Source: Erodium maritimum | Taxonomy: Eukaryota > Streptophyta > Magnoliopsida > Geraniales > Geraniaceae | DNA: 64,000 bases | Direction: 5' to 3' | NCBI GenBank assembly: GCA_963921825.1 | Contig: OY997592.1 | Coordinates: forward strand, 19,533,432-19,597,431 | Shown here: piece by piece, positions 35,222 through 53,940 of the stretch | How the letters are laid out: each line of letters starts with the position of its first letter | Position numbering within the stretch: the first letter of the stretch is position 1 | The notes under the pieces: generated by a model | What the model was told of the DNA's origin: nothing | The model's input: only the letters and a program-made list of their open reading frames with translations | Databases searched by the model: none | Position numbers and translations under genes: made by a program

Positions 35222-35685
35222 AAAGGTGGGTTGTTAATGTTTGTTAATTTTTTTATAATACATGGTTTATAAGGTAAAAGTACATATTTATATTTTTATT
35301 ATACAAATTATAGTATATATAAAATTGAATAAACGATGAATGAGTGGGCTCGTAAATCTATTGAGTATTGAAAGATTGGATTTAGCCAGGGTGCATCAAC
35401 CAATTCCTCCAGACGAACTAGAAGAGTGTTTTCATGTTGTGCGTACAAATTCTCAACCTTGCCGTAGTTGATCACGTGATTAGACGCTCGTGTACACATT
35501 TCCACAAATATTCCATTACCCTTTATTTTTTTGACCATGTTGTTAATCTTGGACCAACAATCATTGAATTTTTTTCTTGGTCCTCTTAATCGTTGCTCTA
35601 TGTTTATAATTTTATCGTATCCTCACTAAACAACATTATAAGAATTGTTGCTAGTTTTCGTACTCCTTTGGTATGGGTCCACTAA

Positions 35686-36486
35686 GAGCATCCACATTTG
35701 GCTGGCTGTGAGCAAAAACGAGGAGAGAGAGTCCAAAAAAGAAAAGAGAGAAATTAATTTAAAATTGCTGGCTAGGAGTGCTGGCTGGTAGCTCACTGCC
35801 AACCCTTATCGCTGACTAGGAGCAAAAATATGAAGGAAAGAGTTATCATAAAGCCAACCAAAAGGGTTACCATTGTAGGGTGCTGGCTGGTAGGGGTGGA
35901 GCTACTAAGGGCCCGGGGGGGCACGTGCCCCCCCTCAAATTTTTTTTTTGGCTTTTGTTACCTAAATTTTAGAGAATTTTGGTTTTTATGCCACATAAAT
36001 TTTTCATTTTTTGAAGTTGTGCCCCCCTCAAATATTCTTTAATTTTTATTTTTATCACTTGTTTCTTTTAAATTAATAATTGCACCCCTTATTTTTTTAA
36101 ATAATCTAATTATGTCCCTCATCGTTCAATTTCTGAACTGTTTTATGTTTCTTATTTTTAAAAATTTCTAATTGTTTTAAGTTTCTAAACTTCAACTAGT
36201 TTACGAACTTATCAGTATGTAAGTCATTTTTTATATTTAAGTCATTTTTAGGGTCTCGGACTATTATTTATTGGTTTTTTTACGATATTAATATTTTTAA
36301 ATGTTAGTTCATATTATCTTAATGCTGTGTACTAACATAAAATAAAAAATTTGTGCCCCCCCCCCCCTCACTGAAAAAGCTGGCTCCGCCACTGCTGGCT
36401 GGGAGTGATGGCTGTAAGCCAAAAAATGATTTTTTTTATCGCCAACGCTATCTCGCCAGTTGTCGACGAGATGGTTGTGGATGCTT
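35686..36486. mobile_element. Tourist-like (PIF/Harbinger) MITE, with a nested hAT insertion
   Basis: The ends GAGCATCCACA and TGTGGATGCTT are inverted and flanked by TAA on both sides (35683-35685 and 36487-36489), the 3-bp target duplication of PIF/Harbinger elements. Without the 503-bp insertion at 35890-36392 the MITE is about 300 bp, with repeated GCTGGCTGG phrases. Confidence 0.75.
35890..36392. mobile_element. hAT-type non-autonomous element nested in the MITE
   Basis: Flanked by TGCTGGCTG on both sides (35881-35889 and 36393-36401), fitting the 8-bp hAT duplication. The right end GGCTCCGCCAC has complement GTGGCGGAGCC, the core of the widespread plant hAT terminus CAGTGGCGGAGCCAG; the left end reads GGGGTGGAGC. 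Subterminal G and C runs (GGGGGGGCACGTGCCCCCCC and a run of about 14 C) flank an AT-rich interior without coding capacity. Confidence 0.75.
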
Positions 36487-36611
36487 TAAGTGATGAACCC
36501 AATAAGAAATAGTTGCAAATCTTCCCACTCGCTCACCTCTTCCTTGGAACTTATCTTTGTTGTTCCACTTGTCTTACCAATGGTTGTTGGACCTCAACAA
36601 CAAACAATGTT

Positions 36612-37625
36612 TGTTTTTTATTATTAGATAAGCGAGGGTTTTATTGAAGCCTTGTGTTTTTTTTATGGAAACAATAAGGAAGAAGGTGATCTGAACCCCC
36701 AAAAACTTGAGGATCAACCTGAAAAAGAACCAATGGAAAAAATACATTCACGAGTCTCTTGTAGAAAACAACGCAAGAGCAAGGGCAAGAACAAAAACAC
36801 AATCGAAAACACTAAAGACAACGGCCTGGATCATCCTGCTAATTCAGGAAGGTAGTCCCCTGCTTCAACGAGCTAGAGGAATGAAGAACAACGTAGGAGT
36901 AGTGCTGCAGATTGAGAAAGTCCTTTGCATCCGAGTCTCAAACGTTATTGAAAACAGCATAGTTTTTCCTAATCCACAACTACCACGGGATCATGTAGCC
37001 TATTTTGACCCAAACCTTCCACCCCCTTCTTGTTCCCAATCCTGTCCATATGTATAAAAGATCCACAATAGAGGAAAAAAAACTCATTAGGAATTGATTA
37101 TGCGCCAGAAAAGGAAAAGACATTGACAATGTAAGAAAATGTACGAAAACTCTTTTACAAGAGGAACATAGTACTTTAGAAGAATATGCGACCACAACTT
37201 TCTAATAAGACCTTGGAGGGAACGATATTGTGTATTAATAACCAAACCAAAAGCTCAAATTTGGGAGGAATGTTTTTTACCCATATAATAGTTTATTTGG
37301 GTTAAGGATCGGGTGTTGTCAGAGCCAACAGCTTGTAGACTGTAGTCGTGGAGAAGTAGGTGTCTTTAACCCAAACCACCTTGTCTATTTCTCTTGGAGG
37401 CCTCAACTGTGCTAAGACGTTCCAACAGAAGCATGGCTTGTATGTCTACCCAAATGAAGCAGTCTCTTCGAAAGCCGACAGACCATGTATCGGATCTCCA
37501 AACTTCACAAACTTTCTCGAGTATAGTAGTTATGAAGGTATATAATCTTGGGTACTGAACACATAAATCTACGTCGTCTAACCAAATGTCTCCCCAACAA
37601 CGAATTCGACCTTCATCGTCCAAGC
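36612..37625 (-). mobile_element. L1-type LINE 3' fragment
   Basis: The minus frame 37623-37366 reads GRIRCWGDIWLDDVDLCVQY and then PRLYTF, the region between reverse transcriptase and zf-RVT of plant LINE ORF2 (compare RFWxDxWLGDxPL...PRLF). Below it the coding decays, and the element ends in an AATAATAAAAAAC tail on the minus strand near 36612. The 5' side is cut close to the fold-back element at 37674. Confidence 0.65.
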
Positions 37626-37673
37626 TCTAGTGAATTCCTTATCCCCCAAACGGGGACCTAAATAATATATCTT

Positions 37674-39003
37674 GGATTATTTACGATAAGGTACCCTTAT
37701 GTTTCGTCCACGAACGATAAGGTACCCTAATGAATTTTATGTCCGATAAGGTACCCTAATGATTCGTCCACGAACGATTTGGTTTAATGCTGTTAAAAAA
37801 CTAACAGAATTATGTAGAATGACTATTTTACCCTTTGACATTTCAGTTGACTTTTGACTTAAGATTGAAATGACCATTATACCCTCAGTTATTATTTTTC
37901 CTTATGTTATATTTTCTAATTATTTTTAATTTTCAAAATAAAATAAAATAAATTATATATTTAAAAAAAATGAAATTAGTTTTTTTATTTTCAAAAATTA
38001 TTTTTTATTTTTTTAATCAAATTTTTATATTTAAAAATTAGTTTTTATTTTTTAATAATTAGTTTTTTTATATATTAAAAAATCATTTTTTTTATTATTA
38101 AAAACAGTTTTTATTTTTTAAAAAATAATTTTATTTATATTTTAAAAAATATGATTTTATATTCAAAAATCATTTTTATTTTAAAAAAGAATTAATTTTA
38201 TTTATATATAAATAAAAAAAACCAGACATTGTTCCAGCGTCTTCCCCGGCCATCTCCAACGCCGACAGACCCATCCTCCGCCGTCGTTCATCCCCGGCCA
38301 CCCCTCTCACCGCCGCCGCCACCTCCCTCTTCCACCTCACCTCCTTCGCCGCGATTTGAGGCTTCATCGTCAGATTTGAAGCTTTGAATCGCGATTCAGA
38401 TCTGACGATGAAGCCTCAAATCGTCAGATCTGAAACGCGATTCAGAGCTTCAGTGAAGCCTCAAATCGTGGCGAAGGAGGTGAGGTGGAAGAGGGAGGTG
38501 GCGGAGGTGGTGGTGGCCGGGGACGACGACGGCGAGAGGGTTGCCGGAGACGACGCCGGAGAAGACGAACCAGTTCTGCGTTTTTTTTAAATTAATTTTT
38601 TTTAATAAAATTAATTTTTTTTTAAAATGATTTTTTAATTTTTTTGTATTTTTTAATATTTTTAATATTTTTTATTATTTTAAATAATTTAATATTGAAA
38701 TTTAAAAAATTTAAATTTATTTATTAAATTTTTATTGTATTATATAATTAAGGGTATAATGGTAATTTTGTCTATCAAGTTTATAAGCTTAAAATAAGAA
38801 AGGGTAAAATCGTCATTTCACACCCCACTTAACTGCAAATGTCTAAGTTAGAGGAATATTCCGTTAGTTTTTAACGGAATATGCCAATTTTAAACCAAAT
38901 CGTTCGTGGACGAATCATTAGGGTACCTTATCGGACACAAAATTCATTAGGGTACCTTATCGTTCGTGGACGAAACATTAGGGTACCTTATCGTAAATAA
39001 CCC
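37674..39003. mobile_element. Fold-back Mutator-like element with GC-rich captured-looking core
   Basis: The outer inverted repeats begin GG(A/G)TTATTTACGATAAGG and carry three CGATAAGGTACC phrases separated by TTCGTCCACGAA; they are more than 140 bp long. Inside are very AT-rich arms, and at the centre (38220-38580) a GC-rich palindromic block whose arms share CTTCCACCTCACCTCCTTCG and its complement. The core is open in short frames (63 and 68 codons, Glu/Val/Gly-rich) but has no recognisable domain. No clean 9-bp duplication was found. Confidence 0.7.
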
Positions 39004-39990
39004 TTTTTATTAATAAGTCAGTTTCTTGATTGAAAAATAAGTAAAAGTTTTGATAACCACAATCGCCATTTCAACAATCATCATTAGGTTTTAACTGGAT
39101 GGAAGACCATTTAATTCCCTAGACCGGATTATCATGGCACCAAAAACCCATGTCAGAACATATCCGAATAACCTATAAAGTTATGGGTTTTTGATTTGAA
39201 CCTGTTTTGGATTTTACCTAATCCTTAATGTGCTCACTGTTTTGAGCGAAAAATGTCAGTTTCAACACATTTCCTTTGGAAAAACCTTGTTAGCGAACTT
39301 GTGGAAAAATGTCTATCTTCTGATTCAATATTGGGAGTGAAGTTGAATCCGATTATTTTATTTCACACCTAAATATAATCCAATTTATCAATAATTTACA
39401 TCCGATTTTTTCACTTAATATAATTGAATTTTTCAACAACCAAAATTATGTAGTTTAGGTTTTCATTTGTACATGAAAGATATGAGGCATAGACCCAAAC
39501 TCCAAATCTGACCAATCATGGCGCTGAGTGATGGTACCATAGGAGTGCACGAAAAAGGCCACGTGTCAGCATCACGCACGCTTTGATGACGTCATCTTGG
39601 CCGCATCCTGTGGCTTAGATTAGTCATTAGTTTGCACGATAAGAGTATCTTGTATTGGATAAGGTGAGTATTCTATAGTCGATGACATACCCTAAATTAT
39701 AATATTTGATCCACCTTTGATTGGGTTACACCCGGACCGGGTAAGAACGGAAGCGCGATAGGTTTTATTCACTGCATCAAAGATTTTGATCCAGAATTCT
39801 GGATTGTCCGAAACCCGATACGGGTTTTGTCCATTTCCATTTAGATTAATTAATTTACAAAATGGATCGATGCGGATTTCCGAATTTTCCTCATTCATTT
39901 TTTTCACCCGCCCTTAATCACTGTACCTGATCCTTACACATTCTCTCTTCCTCTTGTGCCTAAACATTTAAGGATTTTATCTTTTATTTT
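39004..39990. other. Intergenic sequence, nothing recognised
   Basis: Unique-looking AT-rich sequence. A 71-codon minus frame (39907-39692) shows no domain. Confidence 0.4.
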
Positions 39991-40400
39991 TAGGATATTT
40001 TCATCTCACTAACCTAATTATGTTTTTTTTCATCTTACTACCCCTAACTATTTTTTGAGGTACCTCACTACCCTAGAATGCCTTTTTTTCACTTTCATAC
40101 CCTAACTATTTTTTGTGGCATCTCACTACCATAGAATGCATTTTTTGTGGCACCCCACTACCCTAGAATGCATTTTTGTGGAATTAAAAATCGATTTTTT
40201 AAAGAAATTTTGAAAACCAATGGTATGCTTTTGAAAATTAGATTGTTAGTGAGGAGTATTATGGACTTTAAGTGTTTTCATCCAAAAATGAATGGCAAAT
40301 TGACGGCGAGTACGAAAGTGAAAAAAGATGTCACAAAAAATAGTTAGTGTAGTGAGATGAAGAAACCCAAATAGTTAAGGTAGTGAAATAAAAATAACCC
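39991..40400. mobile_element. Mutator-like MITE with CACTACCCTA-phrase terminal repeats
   Basis: The left arm is GGATATTTTCATCTCACTAA, with recurring CTCACTACCCTAGAATGC phrases. The right arm is its diverged complement, ending AAAATAACCC. The flanks TTTATTTTT / TTTGTTTTT match in 8 of 9 positions. About 410 bp, non-coding. Confidence 0.65.
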
Positions 40401-41444
40401 TTTGTTTTTCGATAGTTACGGTTCCTTCCCTACTACTCTAGATGCTCAGATAATTAAACGACCATTAGATCATGTACAATGGAAATGTCCTTGGTGAGTC
40501 CCTAGTCCTGAGTCCCTTGTGCTGACTAGACAAAATCGAGGGACTAGGGACTTAGAATAGTGGGTGTTTTGCAATGAGGCTCACAGTGAGTCCCTAGGGC
40601 TGAGTCCCTTATGCTGACTGGATGCTGAGTTGTTAATTAATTGATATTTTGCTGTTTTATTTAATTCTTTATCAGAAACTGTTTAAATTATATAAAATAT
40701 AAACAAATGTGAAAATAATAATTAATGACAATAAAAATAATAATAAATAAATTTAACACGAATAAAAATGAACTTGAACTTTTATTGACCCCCTTTTAAT
40801 ACAACCCACAAAAAAAATACATGCTCAAGAATCATTGTGGTGGGTCGACATCCCCAGGTGGTTGTTGTCGTCGAAGATCTTCAATTTCACCTTCAAGGGA
40901 ATCCAAGACTCTTCGCACTCGGGCCTTGTACGACTTGTGGTCTTCCAAATCTTCTTCGGTGTAGTTGGAGGTATCAGTTTGCCTCATGGACATGTACAAG
41001 GACATGTTTGCTTCCTACTTTTCGGTTATCTTGTGTATCATGCGGGTCCTTTCTGCCTTTCCTTTATGCATTGTACGTTCCATCTCCGCGAAGGCATTCA
41101 TTTGGGCCCTGAGGACGGTCGCCTTTTTTGATGCCGTCACCGCCTTCTTTCCTTGCGGTCGCGTTCGGCGAGTTGGTTGAGGGGGACTTGCATCGGCCTC
41201 ATGGGAGGGGTGTGTGTCGCTGAGAGGGACCTCACTCCCCTCGTTGTGATCGGAAGCTCCTCATTCTAGTTGTTGGGACTCGCCACTAAGAGGTGTGTAA
41301 CCGTCCTCTGTGCTTGTGGGTGTGGTTGAGCTATAAGCCCCAGCCTCATCCAAGCGTTGTCGTTGTTGGCATGCTTGTTGTTGGCGGACATTACCCATGG
41401 TGCCTTCCTCGGCAGCGAACTTGTTATTGCCCTCAAGCTCCCTA

Positions 41445-43926
41445 TGTAATATTCGGCTCAAAAATAATATAAAATAAAAAAAATAAAATGGGCCTAATTT
41501 TTTTCCCTTGAGCTAGGCCCATTTAACCCAACTAAAGCCCACCTTTTTGTATTCTATTGCTACAAAGCTACAATAGGGTTGAGACATCACTGGAGAGGGT
41601 GGCGGCTTCATCTTGTTTTGTGAGGACAAAGAAGCAAAAAAAAAAATCAGCAAAAGGAGAGCTTGTTCTTCTTCCCTTTTTTCGGTTCTTCTTGATAGAT
41701 GTTCACCAATTGATCAAGGTTAGATCATGGCTTGGTGAAATCGGCAGAAATATAAAAAGGGAGAAAAAGAAAAGAACAGTTGGGTCATGGCTAGATTGGC
41801 GGCAGCAAAGGGCTAGAGGACATCAATTTTTGGAGGCTTCATTTGCAAGTGACAAGATGCTCAGTTCAAAGAGAATATGGAAAGTGTTTGTGGTAGGTAG
41901 TAGGAGCAAGATGGGTTTCATTTATTGCTCATTTGCTTGAGACACGATAGCATAAAGTTAAAAAAGAAAAGGATTAATTTTGAAGCTAGCAATTTACAAG
42001 GGTGCTTGGTTCATGCTAATTATGTTCGTGTTTCGGAGATCCCCATTTCTTTGAGCTAGTGTCAATCGGAAGAACAAAGACCACGGTTAGTTTTTTTTTA
42101 TTTTCTCTTATGATTTTTTAGTGTATTGAGAAATGGGGAATTAGGGTTTGTAATTCGTGAGAATTCGGAAATTGATTCCACCTATTGCGTTGGAACGAGT
42201 GAGTATAATTAGGAATTGTAGAAACGAAAATGGAAATTTTCGGAGCCCGAGGGACGTTTTCCCGATCCCGGGCAGATTTTCCAATCCGGGAGAAATGGGC
42301 CATTCCGGGCCCATTTTGACAATGTCGAGTATTTGGGAAGTTTGAGAGTGATCGGTACTTGTCAGGGTTGCATTTAGGCGTTAATTCCATAAAAATCGAA
42401 GTCGGCTTGCGTATTAAAATGTGTGTTGTTTCGTCACTTTAGATTTTACCACCGATCGTGGAAGAGGGGAGCTTTAGATGGGTTGTCGCGAGTGCTTCTG
42501 GAGCTACGTTTGGAGTGGATTGCATTTGGGGTAGGGTAAGTAGCGAATACCGGTTTAATTGCGGAAAGTTACTAGTATGCCTATAGGTTGTAATTACTTG
42601 ATTTAATTGTTAGGATTGCATGATTAGGATGTGAGGAACGAGTGAATTGAGGGATAGCTTACAAGCCATGTCGAGCCGTAAGTTTGGGTTTGTCGTGCTG
42701 TAGAAATACATGTGGGCCATGTCGAACCCTTAGGTTTGCGTGTTGATTGTGACGCTTTGATCTATGATTGTGATTGCATGATGTGTGGTGTAGTCGTCGT
42801 TAGATTGAGAATTACGATATGGTATGTTCTTGTGTTAAGCTCGGTGTAGCGTGTTGTTATGTTTTGGGAAAGTGTGTCGTGCTTGATATGACGTGAACCA
42901 TTGCTTGTGATATGGTCGGGTGGTTGATAGACTGACGTGACGTGTTGTGGTAAGATTGTTGGGTTTGGTAAGCTGTGGTTGAACTATGGCATTATGATGC
43001 ATGCTATTCTCTTGATGTGTCTTCCAAGAGGAGTTGTATTCTGGTATGGTACCTACACCGATGGGGTACGCCGGTGTAGGGTAGTACCTAGGCTGACGGT
43101 GTGGTCCCACGTATGCGCGGTCCCCCGGGGTGTGGTTCTGGTACGATACCTACATCGAGGGGGTATGCCGGTGTAGGGTATCCAGGCCGACGGTTACGTG
43201 ATCAGTATAGTGATTGTGCCCCGACGGATTCCCGGGAAGGCATCTAGGCTGAGGCTGTGTGTTCCGGTATGATGTATTGTGACTGTGCCCCGATGTGGTT
43301 CTGGGAAGATATCTAGGCCGACGCTGTGTGTTCCGGTATGATATGATAGAGTCGGGCTGTGTACAGCCGGCGGAGTTCGGGGACTGCGGTACGGGACGTG
43401 TGATTGTTTTACTGTGTATTTTATGCTTGATTATTGGATAAGTGACGTGAGTACAGTGTGATATTGGTGGTGTAAGTATGTTTGTGAACATGGTTATACT
43501 CTTGTGACTAGGATTATGGTTATGAGATTCCGTGTTATGGTTAGTTGTGTGCCGCACTAGTATGCCTTAATTGGACGGTTACTCGTGGTGGTGAGCGGAT
43601 GTTCATAACTTTAAATACTTTTCCTACTGAGCGAAAGCTCACCCCTTTACTTCATTGTTCTACAGGTCTTGAGCGGGTTTTGGACTAGCGGGATTCTCGG
43701 AGCTTGGGAACTAGTGAGGGTGTTAGGCTAGTATGGTCTAGAGACGTACAATTTTACTATTATTGAACTCTTTTACTATTTGGTTTTGCCGAGCTGTTGA
43801 CTCGTGTTATCACTTTGAACTTTTAAACTGTTATTGGAGACCCGTTTTGGTATTAAATTCGTTTTACTATTTATTTCGTTTAGTTCACGTCTTGAGTCTG
43901 GTCAAAACCAGATTTGGGGCGTGACA
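41445..43926 (+). mobile_element. Solo gypsy (Tekay/Del-like) LTR with CCCTA duplication
   Basis: 2,482 bp from TGTAATATTCGG to GGGGCGTGACA, flanked by CCCTA at 41440-41444 and 43927-43931: a perfect 5-bp target duplication. It shares ACTGAGCGAAAGCTCACCCC, CTCGGAGCTTGGGAACTA and the TGGTACCTACACCG blocks with the LTR ending at 21120. It shares the CGATCCCGGGCAGATT and CATTTTGACAATGTCGA region with the LTR at 54925-58759. No internal region: a solo LTR left by recombination. Confidence 0.9.
43020..43345. repeat. Imperfect tandem repeats inside the solo LTR
   Basis: Two copies of a TGGTACGATACCTACA(C/T)CGA...GCCGGTGTAGGGTA block are followed by two copies of a TGCCCCGA...TCTAGGC(C/T)GA...GTGTGTTCCGGTATGAT block of about 65 bp. 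Confidence 0.65.
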
Positions 43927-44873
43927 CCCTAACCCAATGATCCAGGTCGAAATGTGCTGGGTGCTCCCTCGGTCTGTCTTCCTTCCGTACAACCACCCAC
44001 ATATCCTTCACATTTTGCATGTGCTGCTCGTGGTTCCAGCCGCTGTGGTACTCGGCCCTGGAGGTCTTTAGATAACCGAGGAACCTCCTTGTCTACGACT
44101 GACATCTGGCCCAACGTTTCTTGATAGAAGTCCAGCCGCGTTGGCGGTGACGTCCGGTCGCGTTGAACTTCCTCCCAATAGTGCACCAGAATGTGTTTCT
44201 GGCTTGAGAGTTTCCCTTAATCGTGTCTTTTGTAGTATTGAGCCAGCACTCTATGAGGTGTATGTCTTCCTCCTTGGTCCATAACCTCGGATCCTGCTGT
44301 GCTGCTCGGGGTCTTCGTTGTCGTTGGGAAGGTCCGGCAGAGGATGGTCGGGTGACGCCTACGTCGGGTAGTGGGTGCTCGGGGGTAGTTGTAGAATTGT
44401 GGTGGAAGATGGAACCCTTGTGGCATCTGGAACCCTTGTGACGACATTCCAAATTGTGGCGGCATTTGGAATTATGGCGTCATTTGGAATTGTTGTGGAC
44501 GGAATTGACCTTGGAAATATGAAATTACAAAACTTTTAGTACACAAGTATTATAAATAAATTGGTTTAATGAATTAAACAACAAGGCAATATATGAATTT
44601 AAAAAAATGCAATAAATGAATTAAAAAATAAAATAAAAAATAAAAAAATTCAATAAATGAATTAAATAAATACAATAAATGAATTAAATAAATACGATAA
44701 ATAAAAAATTAGTTTGCAATTACCTGAGCTCGAACCCGGTTGCGAGTATGCCGTGAAAGCAGAGTTCTCACGAGGGTCATTAGAACATCTTGCAAATCCT
44801 GTGCTAGTTCGTCGAGGGTGAATCCTACTTCGTCACCAGCTGATTGTGCACGGGACCCTGCGTCACCCGACAT

Positions 44874-45759
44874 TTTTCACGAGAATATTTGAAATGAGAG
44901 AGTAGAATGTGGGAATGAGAGAGTGAAATTGGAGAATGGGTGTGAAAAAATGAAGTTGGGGTTGAGGTATTTATAGGATTTAAATTGTTTTAGATTTAAT
45001 TAAAAAAAATAGCCGTTACCGACCGTTTTCAAACGGTAGGATTTTTTTTTCATTGCAGGGACACGTGTCGCCACGCGAGAGGACGGGAGGCGAGCGAGGG
45101 ACGCAGGGCAAGGGACGCCTGCCCGGCCTGCGTGCGAGGGACGAGAGGCGAGGCCTGGGTCCCGGCCCGCGTAAAGCCGTCCCACAATGGGACGTCCTGC
45201 GACCCGCAAAAACGAGGGACGGGCCTCAGGACCGATCCGTTGTTTGTGCTCCCACATGCCAGTGTTCGGCCCAATCAAACATGGGGTATAATTCTGGCTG
45301 CAATTGTTTCACCATGGGTCTAAAGCAAGGGAATGTGGGCCCGAGACAAGACATCAATTACTAAGGGGCAGGACATAATGCCAATTCCTAAGTTTTGAAT
45401 ATTCCTTCAAACGAAAATATTTGAAAAATATTTAAACAAAAACAAGTATATATTTATAAGTCTGATTGAGTGATTTAATTCAAAGACGATGAGACGTTGA
45501 AAGCGGAAAAATAAAATTAATTCCCCCACCTTAATAATTATTAAATAGCGAAATGGAAAATAAAGTAAGCAAAAAGGGTCACATGAAGAACAGAAGAGAA
45601 AATAGATAGATTGAGTACATGTGGCCTGCATGGGATTCGTAAATGAGAGTCAGCTATTCTATTCTTGGATCCTTCCCAATCTCTCCTCCTCTTTTTTCTC
45701 TTCCTCCCTCTTCTAATACCCTCATTTTCTCACTGCTTCTGTTACTACCATCATTATCA
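44874..45759. other. Region upstream of phosphoglucomutase with GC-rich GGGAC-repeat block
   Basis: 45050-45250 is strongly GC-rich with repeated GGGACG and GCGAGGGAC phrases, bounded by AT-rich DNA; it may be the subterminal part of the Harbinger element. From about 45400 the sequence is AT-rich and probably includes the phosphoglucomutase promoter. A CT-rich stretch at 45660-45750 looks like its 5' UTR. No TATA box is evident. Confidence 0.45.
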
Positions 45760-52883
<7,124 letters not shown>

Positions 52884-53940
52884 GGACTTCACCGCAAAAC
52901 TCAGTCCATAATTTTTTTATTCAGTTTTGGTTGCTTAGTTGGTAGGCACATCTTGCCACATGACAATAAATACCTACTCCTGACTTCCAGAGTTGAAAAT
53001 AAACCATCTGTATTTGTACGGTTATACACGAGTACATGTCTATGGTCGTATATGACTCCGTGTACATGTCTATGGTCGTATATGAGAATTATTGATTTCA
53101 GGAAAAGTTTTTCTTACAACTCGTAACATGATTTAAGAAATCAACGACATACAGAACACCGTTATAACATGGAGACACAAGTGAAGCCTCTGTCACTCAT
53201 ACTGCCCTCTGACAAAAATAGAACTTTCAAAGGAATTCTTTTGATTCAATCATTTTTTTTCCGGCTTGCTAACTTGAATTCTATATTTTGGATACCAAAC
53301 AATCTCAAAAGATTCTCAATTTTTCTTTTTTTTATTCAAGAATAGTAAACAATTATTAATCACAATCCCCCTCTACCCCTTTCTCCGCGAATCTTCAATG
53401 GGGTCCGCGAATAGTTGCTAAAAATCCCAACCCTATCTCGTTTTTGATTATTATATCTTTATTATTGCTCAGAACGGATTCAATCGGGAATTCATTTCTA
53501 ATTGGGTGTTAACCCTTGCAGGACGGCTGAGAATGTGCATTCATTTTTCAGAGGCGATTGAAGTGAAGCCTACGCTAAGACGGAGCTGCTGTCGAGTGAG
53601 GATTGGCTGAACGTACTTTGGCAGCTCCTGGTAGAGTATTAGTCTGACGGATTCTCGTCGGTGTCAAGCCACGTTTCGATACCCGCAAAAACCGGGGGTC
53701 CGCCTCGGCCCGTCGTCATAAGTAAGACATGACACCAAAATATTTACACAAGTCAAGACACCTTTACGTATCGGAGAATGAATGGAAGGTTATAAGGAGA
53801 GGACTACAGACATACATACAATATTTACGGGTTAAAAAAAAGCTTATAACAAATGATAAGAGAAGTGTTGTGGTGTAGTTTAGAAAAGAGACATGTCCCA
53901 CTTAAATTCTCAACTCATATATATACTAGTAATAGCTCAA
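52884..53940. other. Region after phosphoglucomutase, no gene recognised
   Basis: The first 150-200 bp are the likely 3' UTR, with a 26-bp tandem duplication (GTACATGTCTATGGTCGTAT, at 53033-53085). A GC-richer patch at 53590-53720 with CGCAAAAACCGGGGGTCCGC is unexplained and could be an old retroelement scrap. Confidence 0.4.

Larger units (their letters stand above)
40832..44873 (-). pseudogene. PIF/Harbinger-type accessory gene (SANT/NAM-associated), split by an LTR
   Basis: The minus strand starts MSGDAGSRAQSAGDEV at 44873 and has a GT-type splice after about 50 codons (near 44725). It resumes near 44510 with Gln/Pro-rich sequence, then PRLWTKEEDIHLIECWLNTT and KGNSQARNTFWCTIGRKFNA, the Myb/SANT-like region of plant PIF/Harbinger ORF1-type proteins (often misnamed glutathione S-transferase T3-like). 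After the solo LTR at 41445-43926 the reading resumes as ELEGNNKFAAEEGTMGNVRQ and runs to a basic, coiled-coil-like C-terminus with stop at 40832. There is a frame change between the Pro-rich and SANT parts, and in-frame stops lie after GESQQLE and KITEK, so it is inactive even without the insertion. No transposase (DDE) gene is visible. GTCCC/GGGAC-rich DNA on both sides (40480-40620, 45050-45240) may be the element's subterminal regions. Confidence 0.7.

Noticed and set aside
53590-53720. GC-rich patch as a possible gene or RNA
   Set aside because: No open frame, no hairpin or splice pattern strong enough; left as unexplained intergenic DNA.
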